NCBI GenBank assembly: GCA_963813485.1
Contig: CAWEZE010000022.1
Span: forward strand, 62,001 to 126,000
Direction of reading: 5' to 3'
Origin: DASQUK01 sp963813485
Lineage (GTDB): Bacteria; Actinomycetota; Acidimicrobiia; Acidimicrobiales; VFJN01
DNA: 64,000 nt
Shown here: piece by piece, positions 1-11,910 of the stretch
Position numbering within the stretch: the stretch's first letter is position 1
Layout of the letters: the number at the start of each line of letters is the position of its first letter
The notes under the pieces: generated by a model
What the model saw: the letters and a program-made list of their open reading frames with translations, nothing else
What the model was told of the DNA's origin: nothing
The model's database searches: none
Position numbers and translations under genes: made by a program

Positions 1-130
1 CGATCTCCGACGCCGAGACCCGGTAGCGCCGCCAGAGTCCCTCGACGATGGGGCGGACCGCCGACCGCTTGGCCTTCAGCGAGCGGCACTCGCGCAAGTA
101 GAGCTCGAACCGGACCGCCGCGGCATGCAC
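1..130 (-). CDS. ylxP: YlxP-like DUF503 protein, 3' end outside the window
   Basis: The reading frame opens at a GTG (130) and runs off the left edge. The 43 visible residues (VHAAAVRFELYL, then RSLKAKR, then VRPIVEGLWRRY) match the start of the DUF503/YlxP family: a beta strand, the SLKxKR motif and a basic helix. YlxP-type genes lie directly downstream of infB in many Gram-positive bacteria, and here the start is 63 bases past the infB stop on the same strand. The family is small and its biochemistry is poorly known. The C-terminal half is not visible, so identity rests on the N-terminal motif and position. Confidence 0.7.
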   Translation of the reverse strand, partial: MHAAAVRFELYLRECRSLKAKRSAVRPIVEGLWRRYRVSASEI

Positions 131-193
131 GGGGCCCAGCGTAGAGCCGGTGTCCGCAAGCGCCGGCTCGCGCCGGTCGCCGAGCTGCGGGAA

Positions 194-3218
<3,025 letters not shown>

Positions 3219-3290
3219 GTTCTCTGAGACCAGCCCTTCCGTATTCTCTTGGGCGCGACCCACGCACCGACCGGTGCAAATCGCGGTCCC

Positions 3291-3503
3291 CTATCCTCGC
3301 GCAGACCCCGCTACCGGCACGAACACCGGGAACGCTCGGGCAAATGCGCCTCTCCGCTCGGCGCGCTCCCGGCACGCTGCGAGAGCGTCCTTGCAGAGCC
3401 AGGCGCCGCGTCCCGGCAGTGTACGGCCCTCGACGATGGATCCCTCCGGTGAGCGTACGAACCTCACCAGCTCGCTCTGGGGCCTCCGGCGCCGGCACCC
3501 CAC
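3291..3503 (-). CDS. ylxR: YlxR family RNA-binding protein (DUF448)
   Basis: Seventy residues in the frame from GTG 3503. The start VGCRRRRPQSELVRFV, a central LPGRGAWLC and an Arg/Ala-rich C-terminus are the three hallmarks of YlxR, a small protein encoded between nusA and infB in many bacteria and reported to bind RNA or modulate transcription. The family usually begins RxCVGCRxxxP. Here the codons for RTC lie in frame just upstream, but no start codon precedes them after a stop in the same frame, so GTG at the CVGC valine is the only standard start. That upstream stop is also where nusA ends if its frameshift is corrected, which supports both calls. Confidence 0.85.
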   Translation of the reverse strand: MGCRRRRPQSELVRFVRSPEGSIVEGRTLPGRGAWLCKDALAACRERAERRGAFARAFPVFVPVAGSARG

Positions 3504-3527
3504 GCAGGTGCGGATCGGCGAGATCGA

Positions 3528-4908
3528 CTACTCCTCGTCGGCCCGGGCCTGGGTGCCACTCTCCGCCGGCACCTCGACGACATCGACGACATCGACGGCA
3601 TCGACGGCATCGGCGGCTCTGGCGTCGTCCGCCGGGACCGCCGCCTCGTCCTTCGCCTCGTCCTCCGCCTCGTCCTTCGCCGGGACCTCCGCGTCGGCCT
3701 CCGCGCCGGTCAGCCGGGACCTCCGCGTCGGCGTCCGCCCCGGCGGCCGGGACCTCCGCTGCCTCCGAGTCACCGCCGGCGGGCTCTCCGTTGCCCCCGG
3801 GGGTCTCGGCCAGCGCCGCCTCCCACTCCTCGGCTGAAACCGCGGGTCCACCCTCCGCGGGCTGCCACACCTGCTCGCCGGTGTCGGCGTTGACCACCCA
3901 CTCGCCCTCGGCCCAGTCCTGTTGTCTATAGGCCTCTTCCTCGACGAGCTGCGTCTCGCTCTTGATGTCGACCCGCCAGCCGGTCAAGCGCGCCGCCAAG
4001 CGGGCGTTCTGGCCTTCCTTGCCGATGGCCAGCGAGAGCTGGTAGTCGGGGACGATCACCTCGGCGACACCCGTGGCCTCGTCGATGCGCACTTCCTTGA
4101 CCTTGGCCGGAGACAGCGCCTTGGCGACGAACTCGTAGGGGTCGTCGGAGAAGGGGACGATGTCGATCTTCTCGCCTCGCAACTCGTTGACCACCTGCCG
4201 CACCCGGGCACCCCGGGCGCCGACGCAGGCGCCGACGGGATCGACGTTGGAGTCGTTGGACCACACGGCGATCTTCGTGCGGTGTCCGGGCTCGCGGGCG
4301 CAGGCCTTGATCTCGACGATGCCGTCGGCGATCTCCGGCACCTCGAGCTTGAACAGCTCCAGGATCAGGCCGGGATGGGTGCGCGACACGACGATCTGGG
4401 GGCCCTTGGACGTGCGTCGGACCTCGACGATGTAGGCCTTGAGCCTGCTGTTGGGCTCCGGGCGTTCGTGGGGGACCTGCTCCGCCTGCGGCAGTAGGGC
4501 TTCCACCGGGCCGAGGCTCAGCAGCGTGTAGCGGCTGTCGCCCTGCTGCACGGTTCCGGTGACGATGTCGCCCTCTCGGCCGGCGTACTCCTCGTAGCGG
4601 AGCTCGCGCTCGGCCTCGCGGATCCGCTGGGTCATGACCTGGCGGGCGGTCTGGGCGGCGATGCGGCCGAAGTCCTTGGGCGTGACGTCGAGCTCGGGGC
4701 CGTAGGGCTCGCCGTCCTCGTCTATCTCCTGGGCATAGACGCGGATGTCGAAGTTGGTGGGGTCGATCGTGACCCACGCGTATTCGTGAGCTCCGGGCAT
4801 CCGCTTGTAGGCCGACTCGAGCGCGTCGGCCAGCGCGGCCATCAGCGTGTCGACCGAGATGCCCTTCTCGGCGGCAAGCGCCTGCAGCGCCTCCATCATT
4901 TCGCTCAT
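3528..4908 (-). CDS. nusA: Transcription termination/antitermination factor NusA (tail frameshifted)
   Basis: RNA polymerase-associated factor acting in pausing, termination and antitermination. ATG 4908 (MSEMMEALQALAAEKGIS) is preceded by GGAGGT at 4914-4919. Order: N-terminal polymerase-binding domain (about residues 1-120), an S1 domain (GDIVTGTVQQG onward), then two KH domains ending with the NARLAARLTGWRVDIKSE motif. An acidic Ala/Glu/Asp-rich tail follows. In the raw sequence the tail changes frame near 3700-3715, inside a repeated GACGCGGAGGTCCCGGC element. The uncorrected frame reads nonsense across ylxR to 3016. Corrected, translation continues as an acidic tail to a TAG at 3528-3530, giving about 459 residues, with ylxR starting just downstream. 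Confidence 0.93.
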
Positions 4909-4996
4909 CGGCGTACCTCCGGTCCGCCAATGAGCGATCGCCGCTTGGCGGCGAGCAACGCACTGTGTCTCTGATTCGCTCGCACTTCGTGCTCGC

Positions 4997-5527
4997 TCAT
5001 GACCTGCGTTCCCTCTTCTCGTCGCTCTTGCGCTTGCCGGAGGGGGGCGTAGCGGGGCCCCACTCGAACACGGTGCGCGCCCGCTCGATGTCGTGGTAGG
5101 CGAACCGTTGCTCCACTGCGGTCCCATCGTCGGAGACTCCGGTCCGCACGACGACGCCTGAGCTGTCAGCCGATACGAGCTGACCCTCTACCCGGCGCTC
5201 GTCGCTGAAGCCCGCCAGGGTACGGATCCTCACCGTCTCACCCACTGCCCGCTCGAAGTGCTCTGGGCGCCGCAGCGTGCGCTCGAGGCCCGGGCTGGTG
5301 ACCTCGAGCGTGTACCGACGGGTGATGGGATCGGCCTCGTCCAGCGCCCGCGACACCGCCCGGGTGGCGTCGGCGAGCACGTCGAGGTCGAGCCCTCCGC
5401 CACTGCCCGGGGGGCTGTCGACCACGACCCGCAGGACGGGGCCCTGCATCTCGACGTCGTACAGGTCGAGATGGCGATCGTCGAGGAGCGGTAGCACGAG
5501 ATCACGCACGCGGTCTGTGACGCTCAT
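4997..5527 (-). CDS. rimP: Ribosome maturation factor RimP
   Basis: Needed for late maturation of the 30S subunit. The 176 residues show the RimP N-terminal alpha/beta domain with LDLYDVEMQGPVLRVVVD, then CEVTSPGLER-like TLEVTSPGLERTLRRPEHF, and a C-terminal SH3-like barrel (VRIRTLAGF, VEGQLVSADSSGVVV). Length is slightly above the usual 150-160 because of a basic Lys/Arg-rich tail. The start ATG 5527 has a strong AGGAGGTG Shine-Dalgarno about 8 bases upstream. It heads the rimP-nusA-ylxR-infB-ylxP operon, and a strong hairpin lies just upstream at 5554-5579. Confidence 0.95.
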   Translation of the reverse strand: MSVTDRVRDLVLPLLDDRHLDLYDVEMQGPVLRVVVDSPPGSGGGLDLDVLADATRAVSRALDEADPITRRYTLEVTSPGLERTLRRPEHFERAVGETVRIRTLAGFSDERRVEGQLVSADSSGVVVRTGVSDDGTAVEQRFAYHDIERARTVFEWGPATPPSGKRKSDEKRERRS

Positions 5528-5553
5528 CTGCTACACCTCCTCTTGTCATACGA

Positions 5554-5579
5554 AAGGCGTGGGCCCAAGCCCACGCCTT
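5554..5579 (-). terminator. Perfect 11-bp hairpin in the proS-rimP gap
   Basis: AAGGCGTGGGC and GCCCACGCCTT form an 11-bp perfect stem around a 4-base loop. On the transcribed minus strand it is followed by a short CCTTTCG stretch, not a long U tract. It sits about 130 bases after the proS stop and about 27 bases before the rimP start. It could terminate proS read-through or act as an attenuator or processing site for the nusA operon; the sequence alone does not decide. Confidence 0.6.
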
Positions 5580-5711
5580 CGCTCGATGGGATCGAACGGA
5601 ACGGACCCCGAAGTATAGCCGCCTGGGACTCGCCAGCGGAGGGTAGGGGCCGATCACGGGCCGCGCGCGCCCACGCGTACCCCCGCGATCCGGCCGCGAT
5701 CCCCGGAGTCG

Positions 5712-7118
5712 TCAGTAGGCGCGCGCCACGAAGGCGACGAGGTCGTCCTCGTCCTCGGAACTGGGCAGCGATCCGTCGGGGCGCTGCAGGCAGCGCACGG
5801 TGACGCCGTCGGCCGCCAGCCGCCTCTCCCCCTCACCCCGCACCAGCCGCCACGGAAGCCGTGCGAAGCCGCTCTTGCTGGCCGCGGCGGCCTCGCCCAG
5901 GTCGGTCACATCGGCGGTGTTGTCTTCGCGCCGGCTCAGGGCGTCGGCCAGCATGTCGCGCTGGATGTCGGCGACGAGCGTCTCGACCCGGGTGGGCAGC
6001 GACGCCAACGGCACCTGTTCCTTCGCTCCGGTGTCGCGGCGCACCAGCGTGGCGGCGTCGGCCGCAAGGTCGCGCGGGCCGATCTCCACCCGCACCGGCA
6101 CGCCCTTGAGCTCCCAGTCGGTGACGCGGCGGCCGAAGCTCTGGCCAACGCGGTCGTCGAGCCGCGTCCGGATGCCCGCGGCCGATAGCGCGTCGGCCAG
6201 CGCCGCCGCCCTCTCGCCGGTGCCCTCTTCGTCTTTCACCAGCAGAACGAGCGCCTGGATCGGGGCCAGCACCGGCGGCACCACGAGGCCGGCGTCGTCG
6301 CCGTGCGCCATGATCAGGCCGCCGACCATCCGGGTCGTCGACCCCCACGAGGTGGTCCAGCAGTGCTGCAGGCCGCCGTCGACATCGGAGTAGGTGATGT
6401 CAAAGGCCTTGGCGAAGTTCTGCCCCAATTCGTGGCTGGTGCCCATCTGCAGGGCCTTGCCGTCGCGCATCATCGCCTCGCAGGTCAGCGTGTTGATGGC
6501 ACCTGGGAACCGCTCGGTGACCGTCTTGGGCCCGACGAGCACGGGGACGGCCAGGACGTTGACCATGAAGTCCTCGTACACGTCGTACAGGATCCGCTCC
6601 GCGTAGGCGCGGGCGTCCTCGCGTGTGGCGTGCGCGGTGTGGCCCTCCTGCCACAGGAACTCGGTGGTGCGCAGGAAGAGGCGGGTGCGCAGCTCCCAAC
6701 GCACGACGTTGTTCCAGAGGTTCAACAACAGCGGCAGGTCGCGGTAGCTCTGGACCCACTTGGCCATGTACTCACCAACCATTGTCTCGCTGGTGGGCCG
6801 GACGACGATCGGTTCGTCGAGCTCCCTGCCGCCGGCGTGGGTCACCACCGCCAGCTCCGGGCTGAACCCCTCGACGTGCTCGGCCTCGCGCCGCAGGTAG
6901 CTCTCGGGGATGAACAGCGGGAAGTAGGCGTTGTCGGCACCGGCGGCCTTGATGCGGGCGTCCATCTCCGCCTGCATGCGCTCCCAGATCGAGTAGCCGT
7001 ACGGCCGGATGACCATCGTCCCCCGCACCGGGCCGTTGTCGGCCAGCTCTGCCTTCGCCACCACGTCCTGGTACCAGCGGGGGAAGTCGTCTGCCTGCGC
7101 GGTAAGCACCTTCGCCAT
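5712..7118 (-). CDS. proS: Prolyl-tRNA synthetase, archaeal/eukaryal-like type
   Basis: Charges tRNA-Pro with proline in the cytoplasm. The 468 residues show class II motifs: motif 1 region RGTMVIRPYGYSIWERMQ, motif 2 RTTEFLWQEGHTAHA, motif 3 with GLIMAHGDD, and the TSETMVGEYMAKW element. There is no long editing insertion between motifs 2 and 3. The protein ends in a tyrosine (ARAY), as in the archaeal/eukaryal-like form of ProRS rather than the E. coli form. I use ATG 7118 (MAKVLTAQADDF); an upstream in-frame start at 7211 would add 31 low-complexity residues without family support. Transcribed toward rimP. Confidence 0.95.
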   Translation of the reverse strand: MAKVLTAQADDFPRWYQDVVAKAELADNGPVRGTMVIRPYGYSIWERMQAEMDARIKAAGADNAYFPLFIPESYLRREAEHVEGFSPELAVVTHAGGRELDEPIVVRPTSETMVGEYMAKWVQSYRDLPLLLNLWNNVVRWELRTRLFLRTTEFLWQEGHTAHATREDARAYAERILYDVYEDFMVNVLAVPVLVGPKTVTERFPGAINTLTCEAMMRDGKALQMGTSHELGQNFAKAFDITYSDVDGGLQHCWTTSWGSTTRMVGGLIMAHGDDAGLVVPPVLAPIQALVLLVKDEEGTGERAAALADALSAAGIRTRLDDRVGQSFGRRVTDWELKGVPVRVEIGPRDLAADAATLVRRDTGAKEQVPLASLPTRVETLVADIQRDMLADALSRREDNTADVTDLGEAAAASKSGFARLPWRLVRGEGERRLAADGVTVRCLQRPDGSLPSSEDEDDLVAFVARAY

Positions 7119-7161
7119 GGCGACGGATCGTACCGGTCGGCCCAGATGACGCCCGAAGGCG

Positions 7162-7815
7162 TCAGGTCGCGGTGCGGGTGACGGCCCTGCCGACGCGGTC
7201 GAGCGCGTCACCGTCGAGCTCGTAGCTCACGGTCGTCAACCGGCTGGCGCAGCAGTTGGGGTCGCCGGCGGCGTACCGGGTCCACGTGACCTCGACCTGC
7301 GGGCCGTCGACCGCCACGGCCTCGACGGCCGGGGGCAGCGGACCGGCGACCGAGCGGGGCGGCTCGCTCAGGCTCGCGACGTGCACCGTCCGTCCGCGGC
7401 GCTGCGTCCACACGTGCACGGTGTCCTCGGCGCCGTTGGCGCCGTAAGTGCACACGACGTGCACGACCGCCTCGTCGTTGCCATCGCCGTCGAGGTCGCC
7501 GTACGCGACATCGGGGTCGACTTCCAGCCGGGTGAAGCGGCCGATGTCGAGCACCGGGCTGCGGCCCCGGGCGACGGGGATGGCGGCGGGTGGCGTGAAG
7601 CGGAGGCCCTCGGCGCACGCGGACCCGGGCGGTGCCACCTCCCCGAAGTCGACCGCACGGATGTCGGCCGGCGCGTCGGCGGCGACGGACCCGGTTGTGG
7701 AGGCGTCGGCGCGTTGCGACGACCGCCCGCCGCTGGAGGCGGCGAAGACGGCGGCGGCCAGGCCCAACCCGGCCAGCCCCAGCCAAGAGGCACGGGATCG
7801 CGAGTTACTTCGCAC
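7162..7815 (-). CDS. Secreted or lipid-anchored protein with an FG-GAP-like calcium motif, unknown function
   Basis: I do not recognise a named family. From GTG 7815 the 217 residues begin with a basic region and a hydrophobic stretch (WLGLAGLGLAAAVFAASS) typical of an export signal. A linker rich in Ala/Thr/Asp follows, then VAYGDLDGDGNDEAVVHV at about residues 100-120. The DxDxDG pattern is an EF-hand/FG-GAP-like calcium loop as found in VCBS repeats. Three cysteines in the mature part (one single, one CC pair) could form disulfides. It lies between proS and a small membrane protein, all on the minus strand. Confidence 0.6.
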   Translation of the reverse strand: MRSNSRSRASWLGLAGLGLAAAVFAASSGGRSSQRADASTTGSVAADAPADIRAVDFGEVAPPGSACAEGLRFTPPAAIPVARGRSPVLDIGRFTRLEVDPDVAYGDLDGDGNDEAVVHVVCTYGANGAEDTVHVWTQRRGRTVHVASLSEPPRSVAGPLPPAVEAVAVDGPQVEVTWTRYAAGDPNCCASRLTTVSYELDGDALDRVGRAVTRTAT

Positions 7816-7867
7816 GACCGGCGAAATCTACTCAATCGATCATGTCGATGTGGTTGCAGATTCGCAG

Positions 7868-8065
7868 TTAATCGTGGCGATCTGGCGGACCGATCAGCAC
7901 GAACCAGGCGACGATCGCGAAGAGCGCGACGAACAGCAGCATGCGGATCAGCGAGAAGACGAAGCCGAGGACCGACGAGACGAGGAACCAGAAGATCAGC
8001 ACCCCGAGCAGCACGAGCCCGACCCGACCCAGCCAGCCCTCGCTGCGCCGCACCTGTCGTGCCAT
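7868..8065 (-). CDS. Small two-helix membrane protein, unknown function
   Basis: A 65-residue frame from ATG 8065. After a basic N-terminus (MARQVRRSEGW) there are two strongly hydrophobic segments, about residues 14-35 and 37-58, then a short polar tail ending PPDRHD. It lies 15 bases upstream of the ispG stop side and reads on the same strand. No family is recognised. Hydrophobic residues of this density are unusual for a spurious frame in GC-rich DNA, which supports it being real. Confidence 0.55.
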   Translation of the reverse strand: MARQVRRSEGWLGRVGLVLLGVLIFWFLVSSVLGFVFSLIRMLLFVALFAIVAWFVLIGPPDRHD

Positions 8066-8080
8066 GAGCCCGCCTACTCC

Positions 8081-9313
8081 TCAGCCCAACCTGCGGATGA
8101 GTTCCACCCGCTGCTCGCTCTGGTTGACGTCGTCCCCATGGACGCCCACCAGTGCCGCGCGGTCGCGCTCGGCCTCGCGGCGAGCCTGCTCCCGGGTGGA
8201 CCGTGCCCGCTCGAAGGCGGCGTCGAGGCCGTGATCGTTGATGAACGTGGCCCACTCCACGAGGGCGGCGACCATCTGGTCCTCGGGTACCACCGCCACG
8301 TTCTGGCCGCGGACGAACAGGTGGCCCTTCTTGTTGCCGGCGGCGATGCCGAGATCCGCGTCGCGGGCCTCGCCCGGTCCGTTGACGACGCAGCCCATCA
8401 CCGCCACCTGCAGGGGGATCTCGCGCTCGCCGAAGGCCTCCTGCGCCTGGCGGGCCACCTCGATCACGTCGATCTCGGCCCGGCCGCACGAGGGGCAGGC
8501 GATGAGGTCGATGTTCTTGCGTTCGCGCAGCCCCATCGATTCCAGGAGCGCACGGCCGGCCCGGGCCTCCTCGACCGGATCCGCGGTGAGGCTGTATCGA
8601 ATCGTGTCACCGATCCCCTCGGCCAGCAGGGTGGCGATGCCGGCGGTCGCCTTGATCAACCCGCCCGGCGTCGGCCCCGCCTCGGTGACTCCGAGGTGCA
8701 GCGGGTGGTCGACGGCGTCGGAGAGCTGCCGGTACGCCTCGATCATGAGCGGCACCGACGACGCCTTGACCGAGATCTTGACGTCCTCGAACCCGACCTC
8801 GTCGAAGTAGGCCAGCTCCATCTGCGCGGACTCGACCATGGCCTCCGGCGTGACCTTGCCGCCGTGGCGCTTGTAGAGGTCGGGGTGCAGCGAGCCGCCG
8901 TTGACGCCGATGCGGATGGGGACGCCGCGGTCCTTGGCCTCCTGCGCCACAAGCTTGATGTGTTCGGGCTTGCGGATGTTGCCCGGGTTGAGGCGCAGGC
9001 AGTGGACGCCGGCCTCGAGGGCCGCGAGTGCCATGCGGTGGCTGTGGTGGACGTCGGCCACGATCGGCACCGGCGAGCGGGGCACGATGCGAGCCAGGCC
9101 CTCGGCCGCCTCGATCTCGTTGCAGGTGCAGCGGACGATGTCGCAGCCGGCCATCGCCAGGTCGTAGACCTGCTGCAGGGTGCCCTCGACATCGGCCGTC
9201 TTGGTGATCGTCATCGACTGCACCGTGATGGGCGCGTCGCCGCCGACCGGGACGTCGCCCACCATGATCTGGCGGGTCTTGCGACGGGGATGCGACGACT
9301 GTCCGAGCTCCAT
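8081..9313 (-). CDS. ispG: 4-hydroxy-3-methylbut-2-enyl diphosphate synthase (flavodoxin/ferredoxin)
   Basis: Penultimate step of the MEP isoprenoid pathway: reductive conversion of MEcPP to HMBPP by a 4Fe-4S enzyme. The 410 residues hold the TIM-barrel part (PITVQSMTITKTADVEGTLQQV, LRLNPGNI, RIGVNGGSL) and the cluster ligands ACPSCGR and MGCVVNGPGE. About 35 extra C-terminal residues rich in Arg/Glu follow the family end. It clusters with dxr, another MEP gene, with the rseP protease gene between them, a common arrangement in actinomycetes. Confidence 0.96.
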   Translation of the reverse strand: MELGQSSHPRRKTRQIMVGDVPVGGDAPITVQSMTITKTADVEGTLQQVYDLAMAGCDIVRCTCNEIEAAEGLARIVPRSPVPIVADVHHSHRMALAALEAGVHCLRLNPGNIRKPEHIKLVAQEAKDRGVPIRIGVNGGSLHPDLYKRHGGKVTPEAMVESAQMELAYFDEVGFEDVKISVKASSVPLMIEAYRQLSDAVDHPLHLGVTEAGPTPGGLIKATAGIATLLAEGIGDTIRYSLTADPVEEARAGRALLESMGLRERKNIDLIACPSCGRAEIDVIEVARQAQEAFGEREIPLQVAVMGCVVNGPGEARDADLGIAAGNKKGHLFVRGQNVAVVPEDQMVAALVEWATFINDHGLDAAFERARSTREQARREAERDRAALVGVHGDDVNQSEQRVELIRRLG

Positions 9314-9348
9314 GGGCGTGGTCTACCGCACGTGCGAGGGTGCCCGGG

Positions 9349-10671
9349 TCACCCGCTGATCGGATCGACGATGTCGAGGTACATCGCGGTCACCCCCAGG
9401 ACGACCAGACCCATGACCACCACGTACGTCAGCGGCAGCAACTTGGCGAAGTCGGCGTGATAGGTCCGCCCGGGGCGGGAGCGAATGCGCTCATAGACGG
9501 CTATGGCGGCGTGGCCGCCGTCGAGCGGGAGCAGCGGCAGCATGTTGAAGATGCCGATGAACATGTTGAGGCTGAAGAACAGCGCGAGCAGGAATGCGCC
9601 CCGGTTCTCGACATCCTGCGAGCCGAGCTGGACGACGCCGATGATCGAGATCAGGCGGTCGTTGTCGTCGGCGGACGAGCCCGAACCACCACCACCGGAG
9701 CCCGAGTCGCTGTTGTTGGCCTCGCCCACGTTGTTGGCGAAGTCGCTGATGCCCCGGGGGCTGAAGAACCCCGCCATGGCGCCGAAAGTCTGGCCGGTGA
9801 ACCGGACCATCTCGCCGGGCGCCCGCACGATGGCCGTCCCCAGGCCGATGGGCTTGTCGGAGAAGTGCCTCGACGTGCCCACACCCAGGAACGGAGAGCC
9901 GGGGTCGCCGCCGGGCACGCCCGCCGGGCGGGGTCGCAGCTCGGCGTCGACGGTGCGCTCGACCCCGTCGCGCTCGATGGTGAGCGGCACCTCGTCGCCG
10001 ACGTCGTACTTGGCGAGGGCGTCGGACAGCTCGTCGAAGCGCGAGACCGGCTCGCCGTTGACGGCGACGACGAGATCGTCCTCCTTCAGGCCTGCGGCCT
10101 GGGCGGCGCTGTCGTCCTCCACGGTGTTGATCTCCCACGCCGACGCCCGGTCGGGTGGGTTGGCGATGCTGCGGCCGGGGAAGCCCACCACACCGAGCAA
10201 GATCACGAGCAGCACGAACGCCTGGGCGAAGTGCATCAGCGACCCCGCGCTCACCACCAGCAGGCGTTTGGGGAAGGACTTCTCCCGGTACGTCCGAGGC
10301 TCGTCGACCGGATCGACGTCGTCGAGGTTGTTCATCCCGATGATGCGGACGTAGGCACCGGCGGGGACGACCTTCAGGCCGTACTCGGTCTCACCCCGGC
10401 GGAACGACCAGATCTTGGGCCCGAAGCCGATGAAGAACTCGGTCACCTTCATGCCCGCCCACTTGGCGGTGAGGTAATGGCCGAGCTCGTGGAGGAAGAT
10501 CATGACCACGATCCCGAGGATCACCACCAGCACCGGCCACCCGAAGGCCAGGCCGGCGGCGGCGACGGCGGCGATCAGCAGCGCGAGGCGAAGTCCCCCG
10601 GTCTCGTAGGCAGGAGGTTCCGGCGCGGACGGCGGACCGCTGGGTGCGGGGCGTCGCTCCGTGTCAGTCAT
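9349..10671 (-). CDS. rseP: RIP metalloprotease, RseP/Rip1-like site-2 protease
   Basis: Intramembrane M50 zinc protease that cleaves anti-sigma factors or other membrane substrates. The 440 residues show HELGH (about residue 60) inside a transmembrane helix, a PDZ domain in the middle (AAGLKEDDLVVAVNGEPV), and the C-terminal LLPLDGGHAAIAVYE motif that supplies the Asp ligand. A Gly/Ser-rich insert sits at about residues 325-340. The start ATG overlaps the dxr stop by 4 bases (ATGA), which suggests translational coupling. Confidence 0.95.
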   Translation of the reverse strand: MTDTERRPAPSGPPSAPEPPAYETGGLRLALLIAAVAAAGLAFGWPVLVVILGIVVMIFLHELGHYLTAKWAGMKVTEFFIGFGPKIWSFRRGETEYGLKVVPAGAYVRIIGMNNLDDVDPVDEPRTYREKSFPKRLLVVSAGSLMHFAQAFVLLVILLGVVGFPGRSIANPPDRASAWEINTVEDDSAAQAAGLKEDDLVVAVNGEPVSRFDELSDALAKYDVGDEVPLTIERDGVERTVDAELRPRPAGVPGGDPGSPFLGVGTSRHFSDKPIGLGTAIVRAPGEMVRFTGQTFGAMAGFFSPRGISDFANNVGEANNSDSGSGGGGSGSSADDNDRLISIIGVVQLGSQDVENRGAFLLALFFSLNMFIGIFNMLPLLPLDGGHAAIAVYERIRSRPGRTYHADFAKLLPLTYVVVMGLVVLGVTAMYLDIVDPISG

Positions 10672-11837
10672 CCACTGATCCTCTCGATCTCCTGCCTGGC
10701 GGCGTCCCGACCGCGGCGGTCGGCGTCGATCACGGCGTCGACCCCATCGGCACGGCCTCCATCATGCCGGGCGAGGACCCCATTGAGTACGTCGGGAATG
10801 GCCACCCAGCGGATCCGCCCCGCCAGGAAGGCGGCCACCGCCTCCTCGTTGGCGGCGTTCAGCACCGCCGGCGCCGTGCCGCCCTGGCGGCCGGCGTCGT
10901 AGGCCAGGCCCAGGCAGGGGAAGGCGTCGTGGTCGGGCGCCTGGAAGTCGAGGCGGCCACACGTCGACCAGTCGATGCGGCCGAAGGGCGTGGCGATGCG
11001 GTCGGGCCACGCCAGGGCGTAGCCGATGGGTAGGCGCATGTCGGGGTTGGAGAGCTGGGCGATGGTGGAGCCATCGGTCATCTCGACCATCGAATGCACG
11101 ATCGACTGCGGGTGGACGACGACGTCGACGGCGTCGTAGTCGACGTCGAACAGCTCGTGCGCCTCGATCACCTCCAGGCCCTTGTTCATGAGCGTCGACG
11201 AATCCACGGTGATCTTGGGCCCCATCGACCACGTGGGGTGGGCCAGGGCGTCATCGATCGTCACGTCGGCCAGCTCGGCCCGGCTACGGCCCCGGAAGGG
11301 TCCGCCGCTGGCGGTGAGCACGATACGTGCCACACGGGACCGGTCGCCGCTGGCGTTGGCAGCCAGGCACTGGTGCACCGCGCAGTGCTCGGAGTCGACC
11401 GGCACGATGTGGCCCGCGCCCGGACGTTCCAGCACCGAGCGCACCACCGGGCCCCCGGCGATCAGCGACTCCTTGTTGGCGAGCGCCAGGCGCCGGCCGG
11501 CAGCCAGCGCCGCCAGCGTCACGCGCAGGCCGGCGAATCCCACCACGCCGTTGACGCACACGTCGGCCGCCGCGCCCAGGTCGGCCAACGCAGCCTCCCC
11601 CGCCCGGACCTCGGTGCCGGCCGGCACGCCGTCGTGGACCGCGGCGGCGCACCGGTCGTCGCCGATGACCACCAGCTTGGGACGCAGCTCGTGCGCCTGG
11701 CGCACCAGCGTGTCGGCCGACGACCAGGCACCCAGCGCCACGATCTCGAACCGGTCGGGCTCGGCCCGTACCACGTCGATGGTCTGGGTCCCGATCGACC
11801 CCGTCGATCCGGCGACCGCGACCGTCGTCAGAGGCAC
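10668..11837 (-). CDS. dxr: 1-deoxy-D-xylulose 5-phosphate reductoisomerase
   Basis: First committed MEP-pathway enzyme: NADPH-dependent rearrangement and reduction of DXP to MEP. The 389 residues begin with the NADP-binding GSTGSIGTQTIDVV. The catalytic and metal region shows VDSEHCAVHQCL (DSEH is the usual motif), LTASGGPFRG, and THPTWSMGPKITVDSSTLMNKGLEVIEAHELF-like sequence in family order. Start is GTG 11837 (MPLTTVAVAG). It overlaps the downstream protease gene by 4 bases. Confidence 0.96.
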   Translation of the reverse strand: MPLTTVAVAGSTGSIGTQTIDVVRAEPDRFEIVALGAWSSADTLVRQAHELRPKLVVIGDDRCAAAVHDGVPAGTEVRAGEAALADLGAAADVCVNGVVGFAGLRVTLAALAAGRRLALANKESLIAGGPVVRSVLERPGAGHIVPVDSEHCAVHQCLAANASGDRSRVARIVLTASGGPFRGRSRAELADVTIDDALAHPTWSMGPKITVDSSTLMNKGLEVIEAHELFDVDYDAVDVVVHPQSIVHSMVEMTDGSTIAQLSNPDMRLPIGYALAWPDRIATPFGRIDWSTCGRLDFQAPDHDAFPCLGLAYDAGRQGGTAPAVLNAANEEAVAAFLAGRIRWVAIPDVLNGVLARHDGGRADGVDAVIDADRRGRDAARQEIERISG

Positions 11838-11910
11838 CTCGAGAACGTTACGGGTCGGTCGCAGACCGACGCCACTAGGGGCGGCGGGTGGGGTCGGGCC
11901 GGAACGTGGT

